A DNA stretch of 64,000 nt. It comes from Rothia sp. SD9660Na (GTDB lineage: Bacteria > Actinomycetota > Actinomycetes > Actinomycetales > Micrococcaceae). The DNA lies in assembly GCF_030064065.1 (NCBI RefSeq), contig NZ_CP125946.1:806001-870000 (forward strand). The letters run 5' to 3'. The notes beneath the pieces are model-generated. The model had not been told where the DNA came from and did not search any database. It saw nothing but the letters and a program-made list of their open reading frames with translations. Shown here in pieces: positions 47,487-56,426 of this stretch. Position 1 is the stretch's first letter; the number at the start of each line of letters is the position of its first letter. The position numbers and the translations under genes are program-made.

Positions 47487-48809
47487 TTAGAGCTGGTCCT
47501 GGCGGGGCACGAGTACCTCGTTGACCAGAATCAGCAGGGAGGCAGCGACGGGAATCGCGATGAGTGCACCGAGCACGCCCCAGAGAGAGCCACCGGCTAC
47601 CACCGCGATAATAGCTACAGCACCGGGTACGGCCACAGCCCTGCTCATAATGCGGGGGGAGATGAAGTAGGCCTCAATCTGCAGGTAAATCAGGTAGGGG
47701 ATAAGGAAGAAGAGGGCGGTCTGCCAGCTGTCGATGAGCGAGATGACCGAGACCAGGGTGGCGGCACTGACGCCACCGACCAGGGGAATGAAAGCCAGGA
47801 GCAGGACGAAGAGCATGAGCAGCTGGGCAAAGGGCACGCCCACAATCAGCATGATGATGGCGGCACAGGTGGCGTTGCAGATAGCCACGAGAGCCTGGCC
47901 CATGACGTACTGGCCAACAGAGCTGGTGATTTTTTCGGTGAGGTAGCCGACTCGTTCACGCTTGGAGGCAGGCGCCAGGCGGATAAACCAGGCCTTGATG
48001 GTGGGTAGGGAGGCGAGCACGTAGATGGAGAGGAAAAGCACGATAATCGTGCCGGTAGTGATTTCTGCCAGGGCGGATCCCGCGTTCATGAGGGAGTTCA
48101 TGAAACCACTGACCACAGAGGTATCTGAGGTGACCTGTTCAAAGAACTTCTCTACCTCGGCGTCTACCGCTGAGCGGATATGGTAGCGCTCATCGAGACC
48201 CGAGAAGAGGTCGGAGTTGAGGAAGTTTTCGAATTGCTGGGGGAAACCGGTGATGAAGGAAACTGCCTGGCGGGCAATGAGGGGTACTATCCAGAAGATG
48301 AGGGCGGCGGCTACCGCAACGAAGAAAAGGAAAACGACGGTGACGCCCGCGCCACGCGGAAGACCCCACTGTTCGAGTTTGCGTACTGCCGGGTCTAGTC
48401 CTAGACCGATGAAAACTGCGCCGGTCAGCCATCCTGCGAGGGCCCCGATATTGAGCACAAAGTACATGCCCATCCAGGCAAGCCCGACCCCAACGGCCAG
48501 CATGAAACCAAAATAGATTGGGTTGCTGATGTAGAGGCCCTTGCCGGGGGCGAGAGCGTGGGTTTCTGGGGGAGCGGGGGCGGCGGCGTCCTTATTCTCT
48601 TTCAGGTGGGCCGGTTCCTCGGGCACCTGCAGGCGGTGGCGGGGGCGGGCACCCGGTATAACAGGTAGTGCGAACTTGTTGTTCTGCGTGAGCCTGCTGT
48701 TTTCTGCCGCGGTACTAGCCTCGGAAGTGGAGGGCGCGGACGCCTGCGCGTGGCTAACGCGGGGGGTCAGAGACCGCAGGAGGCGGGAGGGAGAAAAAGA
48801 TGAGGACAT
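47487..48809 (-). CDS. AI-2E/PerM-family membrane transporter
   Basis: The 440-residue protein has a hydrophilic Ala/Pro/Ser tail (about 1-95) and then seven to eight membrane segments with the family signatures (MSRAVAVPGAVAIIAVVAGGSLWGVLGALIAIPVAASL split by helices). Members export diverse small molecules or act as Na+/H+ antiporters; quorum-signal export is only one case. The tail holds an AQASAP sequence whose DNA matches a segment in hrpA. The RBS before the ATG is weak. Confidence 0.88.
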   Translation of the reverse strand: MSSSFSPSRLLRSLTPRVSHAQASAPSTSEASTAAENSRLTQNNKFALPVIPGARPRHRLQVPEEPAHLKENKDAAAPAPPETHALAPGKGLYISNPIYFGFMLAVGVGLAWMGMYFVLNIGALAGWLTGAVFIGLGLDPAVRKLEQWGLPRGAGVTVVFLFFVAVAAALIFWIVPLIARQAVSFITGFPQQFENFLNSDLFSGLDERYHIRSAVDAEVEKFFEQVTSDTSVVSGFMNSLMNAGSALAEITTGTIIVLFLSIYVLASLPTIKAWFIRLAPASKRERVGYLTEKITSSVGQYVMGQALVAICNATCAAIIMLIVGVPFAQLLMLFVLLLAFIPLVGGVSAATLVSVISLIDSWQTALFFLIPYLIYLQIEAYFISPRIMSRAVAVPGAVAIIAVVAGGSLWGVLGALIAIPVAASLLILVNEVLVPRQDQL

Positions 48810-48959
48810 GCTGGCTACTTGGGCTAGGGGAGCTGTTACTGAGTTCTACCTTAGCCTGATTCTGCCCTGGGCTAGAACTAGGGCAGGGGTGCCCGTTCAC
48901 CGGCTGAGCTTTGGCACCATAGACAGTAGAGATATTTGTCGTTGTGAAAGGAAGGCCCA

Positions 48960-49877
48960 ATGGCCGGGATTGACGATCAGAACCTACCCGCTTCGGTGCG
49001 AAATGCCCTGGACTTGGGAGCTACAAGCGCAGCTGAAGCTCCTTCTACACCGGCTGATGAGATAGCTGCTACCAGCTGGCGACTGGATGTAACCGATGTG
49101 GCCCAGTTCCAGCAGCTGGTGCAGGAGTCCAACCGGGGTGCCGTCATTTTTGCCCTGTGGGCACCCCACTCACCGGCTTCGGTGCAGATGCTGGAGCAGG
49201 TCGATGCCCTGGTGAACTCTGCCGGTGGTAACCTGCTGCTGGCTGCCGTCGATATCACCAAGACTCCCGAAATCGGGCAGGCCTTCCAGATTCAGGGCGT
49301 ACCTGCGGCCGTAGCTGTGCTCGCTGGCCGCCCGGCCCCGCTCTTCAACGGCCCGGTTGAGCCCCAGGCCTTGACCGAGGTGCTGGGGCAGGTGCTACAG
49401 CTTGCTGCCCAGCAGGGTCTGCCCGGTGGATTCGAGCCTGTGCTGTCGGAGGCCGAGAAGCCCCTGCCGCCCCTGCACCGGGAAGCTATTGAGGCTCTAG
49501 ACCGGGGCGATTACCAGGGAGCGGAAGCTGCCTACACCCGCGCGCTTAACGAGAACCCGGGCGATACGGACGCTAAAATCGGCCTAGCCCAGGTGCACCT
49601 GCTTCACCGCGTCTCTACTCTGAACCTGGCAGAAGAACGCCAAAAAGCTGCCGCCGACGCGAGCGATGTGCAGGCCCAGCTCAACGTCGCCGACCTAGAT
49701 GTAGCTGGCGGGCATGTGGAGGATGCCTTCAACCGTCTTATTGCCCTCTTCAAGGCCGTGGACGCAGAGACCAAGATCATGGTGCGCGAACGCCTGCTGG
49801 AACTTTTCGAGGTTGTAGGCTCAGCTGACTCCCGCGTCACAAAGGCCCGTTCAGCCCTGATGATGGCTCTTTTTTAA
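48960..49877 (+). CDS. Thioredoxin-fold/TPR protein, CnoX (YbbN)-like, without redox cysteines
   Basis: The 305-residue protein has a thioredoxin-like domain (about 40-165) and TPR-like helices (about 175-305: HREAIEALDRGDYQGAEAAYTRALNENPGDTDA). At the usual WAxWCGPC site it reads WAPHSPAS (67-74), so both cysteines are serines and no disulfide chemistry is expected. E. coli CnoX is a holdase for GroEL/DnaK clients; a chaperone role is the best guess. AAAGGAAGG precedes the ATG. Confidence 0.88.
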   Translation: MAGIDDQNLPASVRNALDLGATSAAEAPSTPADEIAATSWRLDVTDVAQFQQLVQESNRGAVIFALWAPHSPASVQMLEQVDALVNSAGGNLLLAAVDITKTPEIGQAFQIQGVPAAVAVLAGRPAPLFNGPVEPQALTEVLGQVLQLAAQQGLPGGFEPVLSEAEKPLPPLHREAIEALDRGDYQGAEAAYTRALNENPGDTDAKIGLAQVHLLHRVSTLNLAEERQKAAADASDVQAQLNVADLDVAGGHVEDAFNRLIALFKAVDAETKIMVRERLLELFEVVGSADSRVTKARSALMMALF

Positions 49878-49931
49878 GGAATCACCCTAGCGGGGGAGGG
49901 AAAGGCTCGTGATGCTGGGTACAGTGGAGAT

Positions 49932-50822
49932 ATGGCACACGAGAACCTTCCCCCGCAGAATAAACCTTACGACCAAACCCACAACCGGCCTGAAGATGCA
50001 CCCGGCAGCGGCTTTACTGAGCCGGTTTCAGCGCCGGTAGAAGCTGAAGTGGCAGAGGCCAGCAGGGGCAGCGCAGCCCTGGAAATCGCCAACCTGGTGA
50101 AGGTCTTTGGCCAGCAGGCTGCGGTAGACGGAGTCAATCTCACCGTACCCCGAGGCTCCTTCTACGGGCTGGTAGGGCGCAACGGCGCAGGTAAGACCAC
50201 CACCCTCTCCATGGCAACAGGCCTGCTCAAGCCCACCGCCGGGCAGGTACTGGTGGGTGGCCTGGACGTCTGGGCCAACCCCCTAGATGCTAAACGCCGG
50301 GTAGGCGTGCTGCCCGACGGCGTCCGCCTCTTCGATAAGCTCACCGGCGAGCAGCTCCTCACCTACGCCGGCCGCCTGCACGGGCTCGATAAGGCAACCG
50401 TGGCTGAGCGAACCCGCGACCTGCTCACGGCTATGGACCTGATCGGGGCCGCCGGCCTCAAGGTCTCCGACTACTCAGCCGGTATGACCAAGAAAATTGC
50501 CCTGGCCTGCGCTATGATTCACGCCCCCTCTCTGCTGGTGCTCGACGAGCCCTTCGAGGCGGTGGATCCGGTCTCGGCATCGAACATCCAGGATATTCTC
50601 AAGGCCTATGTGGCAGGCGGCGGCACCGTGATTATCTCCTCCCACGTCATGGACCTGGTTCAGCGCCTGTGCGACCACGTTGCCATTATGAACGCCGGCC
50701 GTATTTTGGCCTCTGGCACCGTGGAACAGGTGCGCGGTGGAGTATCGCTAGAAGAGCGGTTTGTTGAACTGGTGGGCGGACGCGTTGTATCGGAGGGAAT
50801 CTCATGGTTACAGTCCTCCTAA
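49932..50822 (+). CDS. ABC transporter ATP-binding protein
   Basis: The 296-residue ATPase has a Pro/Glu-rich N-terminal tail (about 1-45), Walker A GRNGAGKTTT, signature YSAGMTKKIALA, Walker B LLVLDEPFEAVDP and IISSHVMDL. Closest to the heterologous export (drug/lantibiotic-type) class. It overlaps the permease gene by 19 bases. Substrate unknown. Confidence 0.9.
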   Translation: MAHENLPPQNKPYDQTHNRPEDAPGSGFTEPVSAPVEAEVAEASRGSAALEIANLVKVFGQQAAVDGVNLTVPRGSFYGLVGRNGAGKTTTLSMATGLLKPTAGQVLVGGLDVWANPLDAKRRVGVLPDGVRLFDKLTGEQLLTYAGRLHGLDKATVAERTRDLLTAMDLIGAAGLKVSDYSAGMTKKIALACAMIHAPSLLVLDEPFEAVDPVSASNIQDILKAYVAGGGTVIISSHVMDLVQRLCDHVAIMNAGRILASGTVEQVRGGVSLEERFVELVGGRVVSEGISWLQSS

Positions 50823-52423
50823 AACTCAAAATCGACCACTTCCTCGCTATTTTCCGTAACGGGAACGCCTGGGCTATCGTGGGCCTGGTCTTTGGCCTGC
50901 TCTACGGGCTCGTCGCCCTGGTGGTCGTGGCCGGTTTAGGTTTCACCCTGCAGAACCCCGCCGACTCCCTACTGATTCTGGGGCTGGCCGGTGGCCTGCT
51001 GACCCTGGCCTGGTGGCTGATACCCCTGGTTGCAGCCGGTGCCGACCCCACCCTTGACCCGGAGCGCCTCGCCCCCTATCCCATTACCGTCCGCCAGCTC
51101 ATGGGCGGCCAAGCCCTAGGGGCTCTGATTGGGGTGCCCGGTGCGCTGACGGTACTAGCCGTCCTGGCTCTGATAACCTCCAACTTCTACTCGCTAGCGG
51201 CTACCCTGGCTTTTATCCCGGCAGGTTTGCTGGGCCTTACCCTAGCCATTCTGGGCGGACGCCTGACCGCGGTAGCCTCTATACCCCTCCGCTCGCGACG
51301 CTCAGTGAGTAACGCCCTCACCCTTCTTGCCTTTGCGGCCCTGATCTTTGCCGGGCCCCTGATGCTGGCGACTATCACGGGCATCACCAGCAATACCGAG
51401 CAGCTCCGGCAGATTCTCGGCTACCTGCAGTGGAGTCCTGTAGCCTCAGCCTGGGCCATTGCCCCGCAGGTAGGAGCCGGCCACTACGGCCTTGCTCTAG
51501 CTCTTACCGCGCTCACCCTGGTCTACTGTGCCCTGGCCTGGTTCATCTGGCAGTTCTTTGCGGCCAAAACTATGGCCAGCGTGGGAGATTCCGCCGGGGT
51601 ACGGGACGAAGGCAAAACCCTGGCCCAGGGTAATCTGGGGCTTCTTGGGCGCTTCCCGGCCACCGTGCGCGGGGCTATCGCCGCCCGTACCCTCGACATG
51701 ATGCTCCGGGATTCCCGGACCAACCTCAACGTGCTCATGATGCCGCTCATGTATATCTTGATGGTTTTTATCTCGGGAAGCTTTATCGTCTCAGCGAACG
51801 GGGTAGAGGAAGAGATGACGAACCCCATGGCCTTCGTCATGGCGGTCGCCTTCATACCGGCGATGGCAGGCTACTCCCAGTCTGCCCTGGCTTCTTTTGA
51901 AGGTTCGGCCTTCTCCCTGCACGCCCTCTCACCCCTGCGCGGTATAGATGACAGGCTGGGGCGGGCCTACGGCATGATGCTGCTCTACCTGCCCATGATT
52001 GTGCTGGGCACCCTGGCTTTTGCCTTCCTGACCGGCCACGCCACCTGGGCCCTGCCCCTGCTGGTGAGCGCCCTGGGAACCTACTTCATCGCCAACGGCA
52101 TAGCCAACTACCTGGACACCACCTTCAATGCACCGGTAGTACCGCCGGGAACCAGCCCCTGGAAGACCCCGGAACAGCCTGATGGCATGGCTAAGACCAT
52201 GGTACGGGGTTTTATCATCTTTATCCCCATGGCTCTCTCACTACCGACCCTCATCGGTATGGCTGCTACCGACATTGTCGGTAGCCTGCTCTGGTTCTGG
52301 CTGGGCGCCGCCGTCACCGCCCTGATTGGGGTAGCAGCCTTCTACCTGGGCGTCCGCGCTGGAGCGAAAAACTACGAACAGCACGTAGCAGACATGTACC
52401 AACGAGTAGCCCGCTACAGCTAA
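50804..52423 (+). CDS. ABC transporter permease (12+ membrane segments)
   Basis: The 539-residue hydrophobic protein has about twelve membrane segments in two halves joined by a hydrophilic loop around 250-290. ATG at 50804 lies within the ATPase gene; translation is coupled. Probably an exporter with the preceding ATPase; no substrate is indicated. Confidence 0.9.
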   Translation: MVTVLLKLKIDHFLAIFRNGNAWAIVGLVFGLLYGLVALVVVAGLGFTLQNPADSLLILGLAGGLLTLAWWLIPLVAAGADPTLDPERLAPYPITVRQLMGGQALGALIGVPGALTVLAVLALITSNFYSLAATLAFIPAGLLGLTLAILGGRLTAVASIPLRSRRSVSNALTLLAFAALIFAGPLMLATITGITSNTEQLRQILGYLQWSPVASAWAIAPQVGAGHYGLALALTALTLVYCALAWFIWQFFAAKTMASVGDSAGVRDEGKTLAQGNLGLLGRFPATVRGAIAARTLDMMLRDSRTNLNVLMMPLMYILMVFISGSFIVSANGVEEEMTNPMAFVMAVAFIPAMAGYSQSALASFEGSAFSLHALSPLRGIDDRLGRAYGMMLLYLPMIVLGTLAFAFLTGHATWALPLLVSALGTYFIANGIANYLDTTFNAPVVPPGTSPWKTPEQPDGMAKTMVRGFIIFIPMALSLPTLIGMAATDIVGSLLWFWLGAAVTALIGVAAFYLGVRAGAKNYEQHVADMYQRVARYS

Positions 52424-52462
52424 CCCACCCCTCAATCTGCTAGAAACAGGCAAGCCACCAGC

Positions 52463-52500
52463 GGCGTCCGGCCCCTGCCCCACAGCAGGAGCCGGACGCC
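52463..52500. terminator. Terminator after the ABC exporter (GGACGCC-capped)
   Basis: GGCGTCCGGC (52463-52472) pairs with GCCGGACGCC (52491-52500) around CCTGC/GCAGG. Confidence 0.8.
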
Positions 52501-52565
52501 ATCTTGACGGGGGCACTACACTGGTAAACAAGACCAACCCGCTCTGAATCTCAAGGAGACCCGGC

Positions 52566-52856
52566 ATGTCATCGATTCCCGGCATCGAAGACCCCTTCCC
52601 CGAAACCGCCCACTCCGGCGGCACCGCCCTGCTGGAACGCGAAGAAGTCCAGAACATCGAACCCGGCGACCACGAACGCTTCGCCCACTACGTGCGCAAA
52701 GAAAAAATCATGGAGTCCGCCCTCACCGGCAAGCCCGTGCGCGCCCTCTGCGGCAAAAAATGGACCCCCGGCCGTGACCCCGAAAAGTTCCCCGTCTGCC
52801 CCGAATGCAAGGAAATCTACGAGGGCCTTGCACCCGGCGACAACGACGAAAACTAA
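52566..52856 (+). CDS. DUF3039 family protein
   Basis: The 96-residue protein carries the DUF3039 core HERFAHYVRKEKIMESALTG, then ALCGKKWTPGRDPEKFPVCPECKEIYEGL, with a Cys plus CPEC that could bind zinc. Function unknown; it is conserved in actinobacteria, usually next to the helicase gene encoded at 53.9 kb. Here a secreted-protein gene separates them. GGAG before the ATG. Confidence 0.9.
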   Translation: MSSIPGIEDPFPETAHSGGTALLEREEVQNIEPGDHERFAHYVRKEKIMESALTGKPVRALCGKKWTPGRDPEKFPVCPECKEIYEGLAPGDNDEN

Positions 52857-52902
52857 CCAACACACCATCACTCGCTTAGAACCACACTCTAAGGAAACAC
52901 AC

Positions 52903-53787
52903 ATGACCTCACCCCAAACCTCACGCCGTACCCTGGCCGCAGCCGGCCTCTGGGCGGCGCCCGTTGTTGCGTCCTCAGCCCTTGTGCCCGCCTACGCGGC
53001 TAGCACCAGCGTTACCGTCCCCACCCTGACCGTACGCTGGGGGCTCTTCTCCCAGATCGCAATCGAGGACGCCAGCGCCGGCTACAACACCAACGTCGGC
53101 GTAGCCTCAACCTTCGGCGGCACCAGCAACACCAGCGGTGACGTTCAGTTCGATGACTCTACCGGTCTCATTGCGGACGCCCCCACCGGCCTGGTCGCCA
53201 ACGGCGAGGGAACCTTCACCCCCGGCGGTAGCCTGGGCGGCTTTAACTCCGGCACCTACGGCGGCACCGGCCTCTGGCTCTCCAGCCCCGAAGACACCAC
53301 CGGAGCACCCGTAGCGGGCACCGCCGTCCTTGCCGCAGGAGCCTCCTTCCGCCTGGACTACGTGGTCACCTTCCCCAACGGCTGGGACCCATTCCCCATC
53401 GACAGCGTCCGTGACGGCGTAACCCGCCACCTGGTCAAGCAGAGCGGCGGCAGCGCCGTAACCGCCACCGGCGTCAACAGCGCCGAAATGACCGCTACCT
53501 ATGGCACCCAGGCAACTAACGGCCAGCAGCAGACCGTGAGCGTCACCTACACCACCAACGAGGCCATCACCCTCACCTCCGACGGCTCAAACACCTCAAC
53601 TCTGGCCCAGCTGCTGCTCAGCCAGGCCCAGGTCTACTTCACCAGCAACCCCGAAGCTGACGTTGAGGTCGTCCTCACCGTGGTGTCCGGTGCCATCGTT
53701 ATTAACGCTACCGACGGCCGAAACGAAACCATCAATCTAGCCGGTCAGACCCTGAGCAACCTGCTACCCGCCCTGCCGGTAGCCTAG
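52903..53787 (+). CDS. Secreted protein of unknown function with Tat-like signal
   Basis: The 294-residue precursor starts at ATG 52903 (AAGGA upstream). The N-terminus TSRRTLAAAGLWAAPVVASS has a twin-Arg (8-9), a hydrophobic core and a VPAYA-AS cleavage site near 32; a Tat signal is likely. The mature part is Gly/Thr/Ser/Asn-rich with beta-strand-like repeats (GGTSNTSGDVQFDDST, GGFNSGTYGGTG, VTATGVNSAEMTATYG) and no Cys, LPXTG or membrane anchor, so it is probably released or held at the wall. A bacterial Ig-like or adhesin fold is possible. The upstream ATG at 52774 is not used. Confidence 0.8.
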   Translation: MTSPQTSRRTLAAAGLWAAPVVASSALVPAYAASTSVTVPTLTVRWGLFSQIAIEDASAGYNTNVGVASTFGGTSNTSGDVQFDDSTGLIADAPTGLVANGEGTFTPGGSLGGFNSGTYGGTGLWLSSPEDTTGAPVAGTAVLAAGASFRLDYVVTFPNGWDPFPIDSVRDGVTRHLVKQSGGSAVTATGVNSAEMTATYGTQATNGQQQTVSVTYTTNEAITLTSDGSNTSTLAQLLLSQAQVYFTSNPEADVEVVLTVVSGAIVINATDGRNETINLAGQTLSNLLPALPVA

Positions 53788-53816
53788 TCAACTAGACTCA
53801 TCGAGAGATGACTCAT

Positions 53817-53842
53817 AGCCCCATTCGTTCCCGAATGGGGCT
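53817..53842 (+). terminator. Terminator after the secreted-protein gene
   Basis: AGCCCCATTCG (53817-53827) and CGAATGGGGCT (53832-53842) are perfect arms around TTCC, followed by AAACTTTT. Confidence 0.9.
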
Positions 53843-53900
53843 AAACTTTTGTGGTGCCCAAAAACTGTGAGGGCAAAACTGAGGGAAGGGAAGATACGAG

Positions 53901-55688
53901 ATGAACGACAGCCAGTTACCGCTCTTTGGCGAAGGTTCCAACCCGCCCCTGCCCCCGGCCTACCCCGACCGCGCAGCCTGGGGAACCGCGCCTAAGCTCC
54001 GTGCCTGGCAGGCCGAAGCCATGACCAAGTACTTCACCGAGAACCCCCGCGACTTCATGGCCGTGGCAACTCCCGGCGCAGGTAAAACTACCTTCGCGCT
54101 CACCGTCGCCAAAGAACTCTTCAACCGCGGCACCATTAACCGCATGACCGTGGTTGCCCCCACCGACCACCTCAAACGCCAGTGGGCCGACGCCGCCGCC
54201 CGCGTCGGCATCTCCATCGACCCTAATTTCAAAAACTCCGACGGCACCATGGGGCGTGGCTATCAGGGCGTTGCCCTCACCTACGCCCAGGTTGCTAACA
54301 AGCCCATGCTGCACCGGGCCCGCACCGAAAACGGCCGTACCCTGGTGATCATGGACGAAATCCACCACGCCGGTGACTCTCTCTCCTGGGGCGATGGCCT
54401 GCGCGAAGCCTTCGAACCGGCCACCCGCCGCCTAGCCCTGACCGGCACCCCCTTCCGCTCCGACACCGCTGCCATCCCCTTCGTCCAGTACGAGGAGGAC
54501 GCCGACGGCATCCGCCGCTCAAAGTCCGACTACTCCTACGGCTACGGCCCTGCCCTCAAGGACCACGTCGTGCGCCCCGTCATCTTCATGGCCTACTCCG
54601 GCCAGATGCGCTGGCGCACCTCGGCCGGTGAAGAAATGGCCGCCAACCTGGGGGAGGGCTTTACCAAGGACGTCACCGCCCAGGCCTGGCGCACCGCCCT
54701 CAACCCCGACGGCGAATGGATCCCCACCGTGCTGGCCGCAGCCGACAAACGCCTGACCGAAGTGCGCCGTACCGTCCTTGACGCCGGTGGCCTGGTCATC
54801 GCAACCGACCACGCCGACGCCCGCGCCTACGCTAAACAGCTCCAAAAAATTACCGGCGAAAAACCCGCCCTGATTCTCTCTGACGACAAAGAAGCCTCCA
54901 ATAACATTGAAGAGTTCTCAGCGGGCCTGGCCCGCTGGATGGTCGCCGTCCGCATGGTATCTGAAGGTGTGGACGTCCCCCGCCTAGCCGTCGGCGTCTA
55001 CGCCACCTCAACCTCCACCCCCCTCTTCTTCGCCCAGGCTATTGGACGCTTCGTGCGCTCGCGAAAGCGCGGCGAAACCGCTTCGGTCTTCTTGCCCTCC
55101 GTGCCCCAGCTCATGATGCTGGCCAACGAGATGGAAACTGAACGCGATCACGCCCTCGACCGCAAGGGAGATACCGACGAGGTGATTGACCCCCTCAACG
55201 AAGGCCTAGACGACCACCTCATCGAAGAAGCCAACAAGGAAGAAGTAGCCAGCGACCAGCTCACCCGCGGCAAATTCGAAGCCATCGGCTCCCAGGCATC
55301 CTTCCACGGGGTGCTCTTCGACGGCGCCGAATTCTCCACCGGCGGCCTGGAAGTTGGCTCCGACGAAGAGCAAGACTTCCTCGGCATCCCCGGCCTACTG
55401 GACGCCGACCAAGTAGGCACCCTGCTCCGCGCCCGCCAAAAAGACCACGCCTCCCGCCGACCGGCGTCTGCCGCCCCCCAGGTAGTCGACCACCGCCAGC
55501 TCAAAGACCTACGCAACAAGCTGGCCAAGAACGTCGCCGCCTGGGCAGCCCGCACCGGCAAACCCCACGGCTCAATTCACAACGAACTACGCCGCATCTG
55601 TGGTGGGCCCGCTGTCGCTCAGGCCTCAGCAGAACAGCTCCAGGCCCGCCTAGATAAATTGCAGGACTGGTTCGTGGGGCGTAAGTAG
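53901..55688 (+). CDS. DEAD/DEAH-box helicase of the DUF3039-linked type
   Basis: The 595-residue superfamily 2 protein has TPGAGKTTFAL near 57, motif II MDEIHHAGD near 151, ALTGTPFRSD, a second RecA-like domain with AQAIGRFVRSRKRGETASVFLPSVP (motif VI) and an acidic linker, then a C-terminal helical region. It resembles restriction-type (UvrB/HsdR/XPB-like) helicases more than RNA helicases. Partners unknown. Its own promoter region follows the previous terminator. Confidence 0.9.
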   Translation: MNDSQLPLFGEGSNPPLPPAYPDRAAWGTAPKLRAWQAEAMTKYFTENPRDFMAVATPGAGKTTFALTVAKELFNRGTINRMTVVAPTDHLKRQWADAAARVGISIDPNFKNSDGTMGRGYQGVALTYAQVANKPMLHRARTENGRTLVIMDEIHHAGDSLSWGDGLREAFEPATRRLALTGTPFRSDTAAIPFVQYEEDADGIRRSKSDYSYGYGPALKDHVVRPVIFMAYSGQMRWRTSAGEEMAANLGEGFTKDVTAQAWRTALNPDGEWIPTVLAAADKRLTEVRRTVLDAGGLVIATDHADARAYAKQLQKITGEKPALILSDDKEASNNIEEFSAGLARWMVAVRMVSEGVDVPRLAVGVYATSTSTPLFFAQAIGRFVRSRKRGETASVFLPSVPQLMMLANEMETERDHALDRKGDTDEVIDPLNEGLDDHLIEEANKEEVASDQLTRGKFEAIGSQASFHGVLFDGAEFSTGGLEVGSDEEQDFLGIPGLLDADQVGTLLRARQKDHASRRPASAAPQVVDHRQLKDLRNKLAKNVAAWAARTGKPHGSIHNELRRICGGPAVAQASAEQLQARLDKLQDWFVGRK

Positions 55689-55783
55689 GAGCTCAGTTGA
55701 AGCAGCCACCATAGACCCAATCCCGAGCCTGCCTGCTGTGATCACAACCACTAGCCCCTGTGAAAATCTAGCCCTCAGAAGAC

Positions 55784-56410
55784 CTAGAGAACCTCGGTTA
55801 CCGTTACCCCGGCGTCCTCCAGCTCATCGCTGACATCATCCAGTGAGTCCTCATCCACCGAAGCCGTCAAATCAAGTAGTACGCGGGTCTCATACCCTGC
55901 ATCCACCGCGTCCAGCGCAGTAGCCTTCACGCAAAAATCGGTGGCGATTCCCACCACATCAACATCGGTGATGTCGCGCTCAGCTAGCCAATCATCGAGA
56001 GACAGCTTAGGCGTATCGTCCTGAGCCGGGGCACCGGCCTCGCGCTCACCGGTCATCACCGTATCCTCAGGGGCCAGTAGACCCTCAAAGCCCGAGTAGG
56101 CAGCCTCAAACTCACCCTTGCGGAAGTAGGCCTCAATGTAGTCGGTATCCAAATCCTCGTGTAGCTCAGCCCCGCGGCTTTCCGCCTTACAGTGCACCGG
56201 CCAAGAGTCCTTGAAATCGGGGTTTTCAGAGAAATGGGCGCCAGGGTCAACATGCCAGTCCTGGGTGGCAACAATCGCTTCGTAGTCGCCGTGGTGGTTT
56301 TCTACAAACTCGCTAATGAGGGCAGCAACCTCGGCGCCGCGCTCGGTAGCGAGTGAGCCACCGGCGCAAAAATCGTTCTGAACATCAACAATAATGAGTG
56401 CTTTGGACAT
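55784..56410 (-). CDS. pncA: Nicotinamidase (pyrazinamidase-type)
   Basis: The 208-residue hydrolase has the catalytic set Asp9, Lys98 and Cys160 (VDVQNDF, FRKGE, IATDFCVKA) and the metal ligands Asp51, His53, His59 and His73. It turns nicotinamide into nicotinic acid for NAD salvage. It lies sixteen bases downstream of pncB, the next enzyme of the path. The ATG at 56410 is preferred; the longer ORF from 56761 overlaps pncB. Confidence 0.95.
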   Translation of the reverse strand: MSKALIIVDVQNDFCAGGSLATERGAEVAALISEFVENHHGDYEAIVATQDWHVDPGAHFSENPDFKDSWPVHCKAESRGAELHEDLDTDYIEAYFRKGEFEAAYSGFEGLLAPEDTVMTGEREAGAPAQDDTPKLSLDDWLAERDITDVDVVGIATDFCVKATALDAVDAGYETRVLLDLTASVDEDSLDDVSDELEDAGVTVTEVL

Positions 56411-56426
56411 CGTGTAATCCTTCGTT

